A stretch of 13,609 bases of DNA from Desulfurococcales archaeon. GTDB lineage: Archaea; Thermoproteota; Thermoprotei_A; Sulfolobales; WAQK01. The notes under the pieces were generated by a model. It was not told where the DNA came from. It saw only the letters and a list, made by a program, of their open reading frames with translations, and ran no database searches. The stretch is from positions 1-13,609 of the forward strand of contig JALURJ010000129.1 in the NCBI GenBank assembly GCA_027016915.1, in the 5' to 3' direction. The position numbers and the translations under genes were made by a program. This document shows, piece after piece, positions 7,125 to 13,413 of this stretch; the first letter of the stretch is position 1, and every line of letters begins with the position of its first letter.

Positions 7125-7415
7125 TCAGATGTTGTAGACGAACATGAGGGCTATGAACCAGGCTGCCAGGTAGCCGGCTGCCCCCTTGAATACCAGGAGT
7201 GTTGGCGGGACGTCCTCACTCCTCACTCTAGCCAGAATCCACGCTAGGGGTATGGTGGGCAGATACAGCACTGCTAGTGCTAGAAGGATCTTGCCCAGCA
7301 GCGGAGCCTCCAGGCCCACCTGGCTCCTAAGGTAGGGTATTAGCGACGTGAAGACCAGTCCCAGGGCGGCGCCGTACATGCTCCTCGCTATGTAGATGAG
7401 GTCCTTTGCATCCAC
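7125..7415 (-). CDS. Small membrane protein, unknown function
   Basis: I do not recognise this 96-residue protein. It is strongly hydrophobic with three likely membrane helices at about 8-28, 38-62 and 73-94. The loops are short and charged: an RSQ segment after helix 1, and RVRSED after helix 2 followed by a Lys in the third hydrophobic stretch. No signal peptidase site or catalytic motif is visible. The start is GTG 7415, with a TATA box about 27 bases upstream on the minus strand, so the message is probably leaderless; there is only a weak GGGGA before it. Reading-frame length, hydrophobic pattern and a well-placed promoter support a real gene. It is divergent from the rqcH gene and convergent with the SFM1-like gene, so it is a single-gene transcript. 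Confidence 0.7.
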   Translation of the reverse strand: MDAKDLIYIARSMYGAALGLVFTSLIPYLRSQVGLEAPLLGKILLALAVLYLPTIPLAWILARVRSEDVPPTLLVFKGAAGYLAAWFIALMFVYNI

Positions 7416-7481
7416 CTCGGAGGTCCCCGCAGGTCCATAAATTATAGGGCCCGACTATTTAATTCTGCCAGGGCGCAGACG
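7416..7481. promoter_or_regulatory. Back-to-back divergent promoters
   Basis: Two TATA-like boxes lie about 15 bases apart. CTATAATTTA on the minus strand (plus-strand 7437-7446) precedes GTG 7415 by about 27 bases. CTATTTAATT on the plus strand (7454-7463) precedes TTG 7482 by about 24 bases. Neither start has a strong Shine-Dalgarno, so both messages are probably leaderless or nearly so. GGGCCC (7447-7452) lies between the boxes. Confidence 0.5.
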
Positions 7482-9395
7482 TTGAAGAAGAGTATGAGCA
7501 GCCTCGACATCGCGGCCTGGAGGGCTGAGACGCTGAGGCTTCTAGAGGGGAGCAGGGTAGGCAACGTGTATACGGCTGGCAACCTGATAATACTGAAGTT
7601 CAAGGCCCAGACCCACCTCAGGGAGCTGGTGGTGGAGCCGGGCAGGAGGATACACCTGACCAGCAGGACCCTGAGGTCGGGGAAGCTCGGCCAGGCAGCC
7701 ATGATTCTCCGCAAGTACCTGAGGGGTAGGAGGCTGGAGGGCATAGAGCAGCCGGGCTTCGAACGCATAGTCTACCTCGAGTTCCAGCCCGGGGGCTACA
7801 GGCTTGTGGTGGAGCTCCTGCCCCGGGGCGTCGCAGCCCTCCTGGACCCGGAGGGACGCATAGTCTTCGCAACCAGGTACATGGAGATGAGGGACAGGGC
7901 CATAAGGAGGGGTGAAAGGTACGTGGAGCCCCCGGCAGCGGCGCTGAGCCCTGTGGAAGCCTCGCCGAAGCAGCTTTTGGAGAGGGTGCAGGCGGGCAGA
8001 GACCTGATCAGGGGACTTGTAAGGGGGGCTGGTTGGCCGCCGGAGCTTGCCGAGGAGGTTCTCCACAGGCTCGGAGTGGACAAGTCCGCCGACCCCTCAG
8101 CCCTCGACCAAGCCACGGCTGAAAGGATCATCGAGGAGGCCCGCCAGGTATACGTCTCCTCCGTGGAGAGCCCGGAGCCCACCATAACCGTGGTGGAAGG
8201 GAGATACGAGGCCGTCACCCCGTTCAAACCCTCCTACCTCAAGGGCGAATACATGTCCTACAGCCTGTTCAACGAGGCCCTCGACGAGTACTTCCACACC
8301 GCTGGCGAGGAGCCCGTCGAAGCGGTGTCGCCCGAGGAGGCGAGGCTCCTCCGATCCATGGAGGATGCCCGCAGAAAGGCTGAGGAGTACCTTAGGAGGG
8401 CGACCGAGCTGGAGGAGAAGGCAAACGTGCTGGCGGCAAACATACTGGAGGCCGAGGGGCTCCTTGAATGCGTGTCCACGGTGAGGGAGAGGGAGGGGTG
8501 GGGCGCGGTTGAGGAGAAGTGCCCCGGCATAGTCTCGGCCCGGCCAAGGCAGGGCGTAGTCGTGGCCAGGCTGGGCGAGGTGGAGGTGGAGCTTGACGTC
8601 AGGAGGTCAGCACAGGACAACCTCCTCCAAATGTACAGAAGGGCAGGCGAACTCAGAGGCAAGGCTAGGAAGGCTGAGGAGGCGCTGAAGGATGCTGAGA
8701 GGAGGCTCGAAGAGATTAGGCGCAGAGCCGTGCTCCGCAGGCTGAGGGCGAGGCTCGCAGCCAGGCCTAAGGAGTGGTTCGAGAAGTACCACTGGCTCCT
8801 GAGCAGCGAGGGCATCTTGGTGCTCGGAGGCAGGAACGCCGACCAAAACGAGAGCCTGGTGAAGAAACAGCTTGGGCCTCGCGACGTCTTTATGCACGCC
8901 GAGATCCACGGCGCCCCGGCAGTGGTCATAAAGTGTGGGGGTAGGGAGCCGGGGGAGGAGACCTTGAGGGAGGCCGCCACGCTCGCAGCCTGCTACTCGA
9001 AGGCCTGGAGGAGCGGGATCGCCGCCCTAGACGTCTACTGGGCCTGGGGGGAGCAGGTCTCCAAGTCGCCGCCGCCGGGCGAGTACATTTCTAAGGGCGC
9101 CTTCATGGTGTACGGCAGGAGGAACTACATTAGGAATGTGAGGCTGGAGCTGGCCCTGGGCCTGGAGATTGTGGACGGCTGCGCCAGGGTTATAGTGGGG
9201 CCCCCAAGCCTGGTGGAGAAGCGCACCAAGATATACGTGGTCCTCGTACCCGGCGACCTGAAGGGCAAGGAGCTTGTCGAGAAGATAAAGAAGCTCCTGG
9301 CACGCAAGGCCGGCAAGCTCGCTGACATCGTGGAGGCCCTGCCCGACGAGGAGATAGAATCCAGGCTTCCAGGCCCCTCCAGGGTCCTCCGCTAG
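7482..9395 (+). CDS. rqcH: RqcH/NEMF (Rqc2) homologue, NFACT family
   Basis: This is an archaeal member of the NFACT family (Rqc2/NEMF in eukaryotes, RqcH in bacteria), which binds large ribosomal subunits carrying stalled peptidyl-tRNA and recruits tRNA to add C-terminal tails. Domain order is typical. The NFACT-N domain comes first, with MSSLDIAA near the N terminus (Asp9), LRKYLRGRRL (76-85) and GFERIVYLEF (92-101). A helix-hairpin-helix-like middle region (about 165-235) follows. Two coiled-coil segments (about 278-325 and 372-430) flank a beta insert, and the NFACT-R domain begins at WFEKYHWL (432 onward) with GGRNADQNESLV and DVFMHAEIHGAPAVVIK. At 637 residues it is full length. TTG 7482 gives MKKSMSSLD, matching the usual family N terminus; ATG 7494 is the alternative. 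The usual DR of the NFACT-N motif is ER here (Glu94-Arg95). Confidence 0.92.
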   Translation: MKKSMSSLDIAAWRAETLRLLEGSRVGNVYTAGNLIILKFKAQTHLRELVVEPGRRIHLTSRTLRSGKLGQAAMILRKYLRGRRLEGIEQPGFERIVYLEFQPGGYRLVVELLPRGVAALLDPEGRIVFATRYMEMRDRAIRRGERYVEPPAAALSPVEASPKQLLERVQAGRDLIRGLVRGAGWPPELAEEVLHRLGVDKSADPSALDQATAERIIEEARQVYVSSVESPEPTITVVEGRYEAVTPFKPSYLKGEYMSYSLFNEALDEYFHTAGEEPVEAVSPEEARLLRSMEDARRKAEEYLRRATELEEKANVLAANILEAEGLLECVSTVREREGWGAVEEKCPGIVSARPRQGVVVARLGEVEVELDVRRSAQDNLLQMYRRAGELRGKARKAEEALKDAERRLEEIRRRAVLRRLRARLAARPKEWFEKYHWLLSSEGILVLGGRNADQNESLVKKQLGPRDVFMHAEIHGAPAVVIKCGGREPGEETLREAATLAACYSKAWRSGIAALDVYWAWGEQVSKSPPPGEYISKGAFMVYGRRNYIRNVRLELALGLEIVDGCARVIVGPPSLVEKRTKIYVVLVPGDLKGKELVEKIKKLLARKAGKLADIVEALPDEEIESRLPGPSRVLR

Positions 9396-9462
9396 GCTTA
9401 ACCCACTATTAAACGCAGGTTTAAATACCTACACAGAGAGACTAACCCGGGGAGGCATACCT
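9396..9462 (+). promoter_or_regulatory. Promoter and RBS of the first CBS gene
   Basis: GGTTTAAATACC (9418-9429) is a clear archaeal TATA box. A transcription start about 26 bases downstream falls near 9449, right at the strong GGGGAGG Shine-Dalgarno (9449-9455). That motif sits 7 bases before ATG 9463. This is the best-looking promoter in the window and separates the CBS array from rqcH. Confidence 0.6.
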
Positions 9463-9903
9463 ATGAGCGAGGAGCTTACAGGGCTCAGAGTCAGGGACAT
9501 CATGACGCCGGACCCCATCACAGTCACCCCCGACACGCTGGTAACCGATGTTGCCAGGATCATGATGGATAACGGGATAGGCAGCGTGATCGTGGTCGAC
9601 GCAAAGGGCAACCCCATAGGGATAATCACCGAGCAGGACCTCATCTCAAGGGTGCTGGCCGTGAAGAGGCACCCCGCCGAGGTTAGGGCCAAGGACGTTA
9701 TGAGCTCGCCCCTCGTCATGGTAGACCCGGACATGCCTCTCAAAGATGCCGCCAAGATCATGGCTGATAGGGGTATAGGTCACCTGCCGGTGGTGCAGGG
9801 CTCTAAGCTCGTCGGCATATTGGCGGAGCACGACATAGTGAGGCTCGCGCCGGAGCTCATAGAGCTTCTCTACGTCGGCTCCGGCTCCGCCAGGGGCTTT
9901 TAG
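9463..9903 (+). CDS. CBS-domain protein 1 (single CBS pair)
   Basis: This 146-residue protein is a single Bateman module, two CBS domains at about 7-66 and 74-134, with no enzyme or transporter domain. Such pairs usually bind adenine nucleotides or SAM and change shape to regulate a partner. Each domain shows the family pattern DIMTPDPITV or DVMSSPLVMV, then a helix, GIGSVIVVD or GIGHLPVVQ, then the G-h-h-T-x-x-D ligand loop. CBS1 keeps T56-E-Q-D59, while CBS2 has Ala121 in place of Thr (A-E-H-D124). The start ATG has a strong GGGGAGG 7 bases upstream. The short C-terminal tail ends in GSGSARGF. It opens the five-gene CBS array and is the only member with one pair. Partner and ligand are unknown. 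Confidence 0.93.
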   Translation: MSEELTGLRVRDIMTPDPITVTPDTLVTDVARIMMDNGIGSVIVVDAKGNPIGIITEQDLISRVLAVKRHPAEVRAKDVMSSPLVMVDPDMPLKDAAKIMADRGIGHLPVVQGSKLVGILAEHDIVRLAPELIELLYVGSGSARGF

Positions 9904-9959
9904 CCCTCCGGGCTTCACGGCGTAAACCAATTTTAGACCCGGGAAACATAGATAACACG
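9904..9959 (+). promoter_or_regulatory. Possible internal promoter before CBS gene 2
   Basis: AATTTTAGAC (9929-9938) resembles a TATA box and lies about 26 bases before GTG 9960, which has no good Shine-Dalgarno. That spacing would give a leaderless message. It suggests CBS genes 2 to 5 can be transcribed separately from gene 1, although read-through is equally possible. Confidence 0.4.
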
Positions 9960-10742
9960 GTGAACACCTGTTTGGAGGTTAGACTATTTCTAAACACCCG
10001 CTTCCCCACAGTGAGGCCAGACGATCTGGCCACCCGTGCACGCTCCCTTATGAGGGACACGGGCGTCAGGATTCTCCCGGTGGTCGAGGAGAGGAGGATC
10101 CAGGGCACCGTTGGGAGGATGGAGATCCTCGGCGTAACGGAGACGAGGTCCAACCTCCTGGTCAGGGACATAATGGTGCCTCCAGTCATAACCGTGGCTC
10201 CTGAAGACGACGTCGTGTCCGCCGTCTCCAGGATGCTGAGCATAGACGAGTGGTATGCGCCTGTCTCCGACTCGGGCAGGTACCTGGGCATGCTGGGCCT
10301 CGAAAACGTGATCCAGGCATACCTCGGCAGAAACCCGAAGACCGAGTCCAGGAGGGTTGAGGAGATCATGACGCGGAACGTGAGGACCGCGAGGATAGAC
10401 GATCCCATAGGCAAGATATGGGCCGACATGCTGCGCCACAGGTATGCCGGCATCCCCGTCCTCGACAGGAAGGGCAGGCTTGTAGGGATCGTGACCCAGA
10501 TAGACCTCATTAGGAGAAGGCTAACCCGGGCCGAGCTCGAGTCTCCCCGCAGCGGGCCCCAGGTTAGGCGTGTCATGAACACCTCGCCCATAACCCTCCC
10601 GCCAACGGCCACAGTGGGTGAGGCTGCGAGGCTCATGCTTGACCGCGACATAGGGAGGGTCCTGGTGGCCGAGGGGCAGAGACTGCTCGGCATAGTTGAT
10701 CGTGAGGACGTGGCCCGGGCCCTCCTCGGCCTCGAAAAATAG
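9960..10742 (+). CDS. CBS-domain protein 2 (four CBS domains)
   Basis: This 260-residue protein is built only of CBS domains, at about 8-58, 68-122, 132-187 and 202-257, making two Bateman modules. Domain boundaries are marked by FPTVRP, DIMVPPVITV, EIMTRNVRTA and RVMNTSPITL. The ligand loop T-x-x-D is intact only in CBS3 (T179-Q-I-D182). CBS1 has G-R-M-E, CBS2 has G-L-E-N and CBS4 has D247-R-E-D250, so the first module looks unfit for the usual ribose/phosphate contact while the second may still bind ligand. GTG 9960 is chosen because it sits at the predicted transcription start. TTG 9972 is an alternative. GGAGGT at 9974-9979 lies inside the gene with no start codon suitably placed after it. 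The function is presumably regulatory, with the target unknown. Confidence 0.9.
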   Translation: MNTCLEVRLFLNTRFPTVRPDDLATRARSLMRDTGVRILPVVEERRIQGTVGRMEILGVTETRSNLLVRDIMVPPVITVAPEDDVVSAVSRMLSIDEWYAPVSDSGRYLGMLGLENVIQAYLGRNPKTESRRVEEIMTRNVRTARIDDPIGKIWADMLRHRYAGIPVLDRKGRLVGIVTQIDLIRRRLTRAELESPRSGPQVRRVMNTSPITLPPTATVGEAARLMLDRDIGRVLVAEGQRLLGIVDREDVARALLGLEK

Positions 10743-10760
10743 GCTTATCGGGTGATATGT

Positions 10761-11702
10761 GTGAGCAGGGGTTTCAGATCAATAGTTAGGAGACCTGAAG
10801 GGATGAGGTGGCTGAGGAGCGACGGTAAGCCCAACTTCTCCAACAGGCTGTACAGGCGTGAGGGCGAACTCGAGATCCTCGCCACCAGGCCCGTATACTA
10901 CGTGTCCCCCACAACACCTGTGGGCGAAGCCATAGACCTCATGTATGAGAAGAACGTCAGGGTCCTCCCCGTCGCCAAGCCCAGCGACAGGATGCTGGAG
11001 GGCCTGGTCACGGCGTCCAGGGTTGTGGAGTACCTGGGTGGGGGCGAGCTCCACAAGATAGTTGTGGAGAGGCATCAGGGCTCCATCTACGGCGCCCTCT
11101 CCGAGCCCGTGTCCAGCATAATGGATCCCCACCCTGTCGTCGCCACGACCCATGAGAAGCTGAGCAAGGTGCTGGAGCGCATGGTGATAGAGGGTGCAGG
11201 TGTGGTCGTGGTGATAGAGCCTGACGGCAGGCTTTACGGCGTGATAACGGAGCACGACATAGTGAGGCGGCTTGCCGAGAAAAAGGTGGGCGTCACCGTG
11301 GGCGAGGTCATGTCGAGGAACGTGGTGACCATCGACATTGGCGCGACGCTCCTAGACGCTGCGAGGACCATGATCAAGTACAGCTTCAGGAGGCTCCCGG
11401 TGATCAGCGGCGAGGGCATAGTTAGGGGGATGATCACAGCCAAGGATATCATCAGGTTCTTCGGGAGCCACGAGGCCTACAAGCACGCTGTCTCCGGCAG
11501 GATGGAGGACGCCATGAGGGTGGGTGTGAGTGAGGTCATGAGGAGAGACTATTACACCGTAAGCCCCGAGACCGATGTGGGAGACGCCGCCACCATGATG
11601 ATGGATAAGGGGGTTAGCAGCCTCCTAGTGGTTGAGGACGGCCATCTTCAAGGAATAATAACTGAGAGGGACGTGCTATACGCCCTCGCCGCCGGGAGGT
11701 GA
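10761..11702 (+). CDS. CBS-domain protein 3 (four CBS domains, N-terminal extension)
   Basis: This CBS-only protein of 313 residues is the largest of the array. CBS domains lie at about 41-95, 116-172, 179-235 and 255-310. A basic extension of about 40 residues (rich in Arg, with GKPNFSNRLYRREGE) precedes CBS1 and is absent from the sister proteins; it could contact nucleic acid or a partner. CBS2, CBS3 and CBS4 keep the ligand motif (T163-E-H-D166, T226-A-K-D229, T301-E-R-D304), while CBS1 ends in T84-A-S-R87. It is therefore the best-preserved ligand binder of the set. I chose GTG 10761 because GGTGAT (10751-10756) lies 4 bases upstream; GTG 10752, three codons earlier, has no comparable site. 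It lies 18 bases after the CBS gene 2 stop and 6 bases before CBS gene 4, hence an operon. Confidence 0.9.
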   Translation: MSRGFRSIVRRPEGMRWLRSDGKPNFSNRLYRREGELEILATRPVYYVSPTTPVGEAIDLMYEKNVRVLPVAKPSDRMLEGLVTASRVVEYLGGGELHKIVVERHQGSIYGALSEPVSSIMDPHPVVATTHEKLSKVLERMVIEGAGVVVVIEPDGRLYGVITEHDIVRRLAEKKVGVTVGEVMSRNVVTIDIGATLLDAARTMIKYSFRRLPVISGEGIVRGMITAKDIIRFFGSHEAYKHAVSGRMEDAMRVGVSEVMRRDYYTVSPETDVGDAATMMMDKGVSSLLVVEDGHLQGIITERDVLYALAAGR

Positions 11703-11708
11703 GGCGAT

Positions 11709-12554
11709 GTGGCGGCGAGAGTGAGGGATTACATGTCCTTCCCGGTACTGGTGGTTAGGCCCACCGACACCCTAGCATACGTGAGGAACCTGATGATAAG
11801 GTCCAACATAGGCAGAGTTGTGGTAGTGGAGGGCCTGAAGCCTGTGGGCATAGTCACGAAGCACGACTTCGTCAAGATCCTGGCTGACAGGAGGATGGCC
11901 CGCAGACCCCTCGACACCATAACCGTGGAGCAGATAATGGCCCGCAACCCCGTCACCATACCCGACACCGCTAGCATAAGGACCGCTGCTGAAGCCATGC
12001 TGAAACACGGCGTAAGCGGGCTCCCCGTGGTCGATAGGGATGGGGTGCTGGTAGGCATAGTTACGAGGACGGACCTGGCCAGAGCGTATGCCGAGAGGTA
12101 TCCGGGGAGGGCGAGGGTGGAGGAGTTCATGCACGCTGAGGTCCCCACGGTCGGCAGGATGCACACAGCCCTCTACGTGGCCGAGCTGCTGGAGATGAGC
12201 GAGGTGGGCAAAGTCGTGGTGGTGGAGGGAGGAAAGCCTGTTGGCATCATAGCGAAGAGCGACCTAGCATTCATGGATGCATCGATGCTCAGAGGGAGGA
12301 AGCCCACCTTCATAAAGAGGGTCAGCATGCTGGACAAGGGCCGCACAGGTGCTGTAAGGTTCTACACCGTGCCCCTCGCAGGCGACATCATGACGCCGGA
12401 CCCCATCACTACGCGGCCCGACGAGGACCTGGCGATCGCAGCCTCCACCATGGTAGCCAACAATATAGGGAGCCTGCCGGTGGTGAGCCAGGAGGGGGAG
12501 CTCGTAGGCCTGGTCTCTAAGCTCAGCATCCTCCGCGCACTAACCAGGGTGTAG
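11709..12554 (+). CDS. CBS-domain protein 4 (four CBS domains)
   Basis: This CBS-only protein has 281 residues, with domains at about 4-60, 73-130, 136-190 and 222-279. The first module keeps both ligand loops (T50-K-H-D53 and T119-R-T-D122). In the second, CBS3 has A182-K-S-D185 and CBS4 has S270-K-L-S273, so ligand binding there is doubtful. A linker of about 30 residues rich in Lys and Arg (192-216) separates CBS3 from CBS4. The DIMTPDPIT entry to CBS4 is identical at the DNA level over 26 bases to that of CBS protein 1. GTG 11709 follows GGAGGTGA (11695-11702), which overlaps the stop of CBS gene 3, so translation is probably coupled. No other domain, signal peptide or membrane helix is seen. 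Confidence 0.9.
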   Translation: MAARVRDYMSFPVLVVRPTDTLAYVRNLMIRSNIGRVVVVEGLKPVGIVTKHDFVKILADRRMARRPLDTITVEQIMARNPVTIPDTASIRTAAEAMLKHGVSGLPVVDRDGVLVGIVTRTDLARAYAERYPGRARVEEFMHAEVPTVGRMHTALYVAELLEMSEVGKVVVVEGGKPVGIIAKSDLAFMDASMLRGRKPTFIKRVSMLDKGRTGAVRFYTVPLAGDIMTPDPITTRPDEDLAIAASTMVANNIGSLPVVSQEGELVGLVSKLSILRALTRV

Positions 12555-12566
12555 GGGGTGGTAGGC

Positions 12567-13358
12567 ATGCTTGTTTCCAGGATAATGGCTAGAGACTACC
12601 CCTCGGTGGATAAGGATGAGACCCTCCTCCACGCTGTTAGGGTTATGGAGAAGAAGGGGATGGATAGGGTGCTGGTATTCGAGGACAAGAGGCTTGTGGG
12701 TATAATGACGAAGAAGGACATAATGTCCAAGCTGGCAACCCTCAGGACTAGGGGCACCTCGCCCGGCAGGCTCCACGTGTCCAGCTTCATGTCGATAAAC
12801 CTTGAAACCATAGGCCCCGACGTTGAGGTCTACGAGGCTGCGAGGCTGATGGTGGCCCGCGGGATCAGCAGCCTCCCAGTCGTGGAGGGCGACGAGGTGG
12901 TAGGCCTTGTAACCAAGTGGCAGCTTCTAGACCTGGTGGAGGACGACGAGACCCCTCTCACCCACGTGGCGGTAGCCCTCCCGGCCAGGCTCAGGCCGGG
13001 CGACAGGGTGCTCCACGCTAGGAGGCTTATACTGGACAACAACATTCCGATACTCCCCGTGGTGGACGAGGCCAACAGGGTAATAGGCACCATCAGCGTG
13101 GACGAGCTCGCCTACGTGATATTCCAGCTCCACGACCTGGTTCCAGCCAAGTACATGAAGGAGAGAATAACAAGCATCCTCGTGATGGACGCCATGAGGA
13201 TGGGGTCACCCACCCTGCCCGGCGACGCCACCCTCGGCGAGGCCGCCAGGATGATGAAGGAGAAGAAGCTGCGAGGAGTCATAGTTGCGGGCGACGACGG
13301 CCCCACGGGTCTTGTAAGTCTCGACGAGGTAGCCGTTCACCTCAGCCTCAAAGTCTGA
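12567..13358 (+). CDS. CBS-domain protein 5 (four CBS domains, mostly degenerate)
   Basis: This 263-residue CBS-only protein is the last of the array. Domains lie at about 3-58, 71-126, 133-187 and 203-261. Only CBS1 keeps the ligand motif (T48-K-K-D51). CBS2 has T116-K-W-Q119, CBS3 has S177-V-D-E180 and CBS4 has S251-L-D-E254. The second module is also the most divergent in sequence, lacking the usual MTxxPxT entry before CBS3. I chose ATG 12567 because the GGTGG run (12556-12560) is 6 bases upstream and the protein then begins MLVSRIMARDYPSV, aligning with the N termini of its sisters. GTG 12558 is the alternative and adds three residues. It begins 12 bases after the CBS gene 4 stop and is followed by a 55-base gap with a new TATA-like box. 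Confidence 0.9.
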   Translation: MLVSRIMARDYPSVDKDETLLHAVRVMEKKGMDRVLVFEDKRLVGIMTKKDIMSKLATLRTRGTSPGRLHVSSFMSINLETIGPDVEVYEAARLMVARGISSLPVVEGDEVVGLVTKWQLLDLVEDDETPLTHVAVALPARLRPGDRVLHARRLILDNNIPILPVVDEANRVIGTISVDELAYVIFQLHDLVPAKYMKERITSILVMDAMRMGSPTLPGDATLGEAARMMKEKKLRGVIVAGDDGPTGLVSLDEVAVHLSLKV

Positions 13359-13413
13359 CATTGATATAATAGGCCTCCCACCACATCTTTCTTAGAAGCG
13401 AGGGCTGGAAGGT
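13359..13413 (+). promoter_or_regulatory. Gap with possible promoter before the Mut7-C gene
   Basis: TTGATATAAT (13361-13370) just after the CBS gene 5 stop is a plausible TATA box. It would start transcription near 13393, giving a leader of about 20 bases. GAGGG (13400-13404) and GGAAGGT (13407-13413) are candidate Shine-Dalgarno sites before TTG 13414. The pyrimidine-rich ATCTTTCTT (13385-13393) may help end the upstream transcript. Confidence 0.35.

Noticed and set aside
8258..8980. Long minus-strand open frame opposite the rqcH gene, and others opposite the CBS genes such as 9857-10693
   Set aside because: They have biased, low-complexity compositions (rich in Ser, Leu and Arg) and no recognisable motif, and they lie wholly inside well-supported genes. 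G+C-rich codon bias explains their openness.
9463..13358. Repeated short DNA motifs considered as a repeat array or CRISPR
   Set aside because: The recurrences are conserved codons of CBS domains in frame, with irregular spacing and no unique spacers of constant length.
9463..13358. CBS genes as parts of IMP dehydrogenase or a transporter
   Set aside because: None of the five proteins has a catalytic barrel, ATPase or membrane segment; all residues are accounted for by CBS domains and short linkers.
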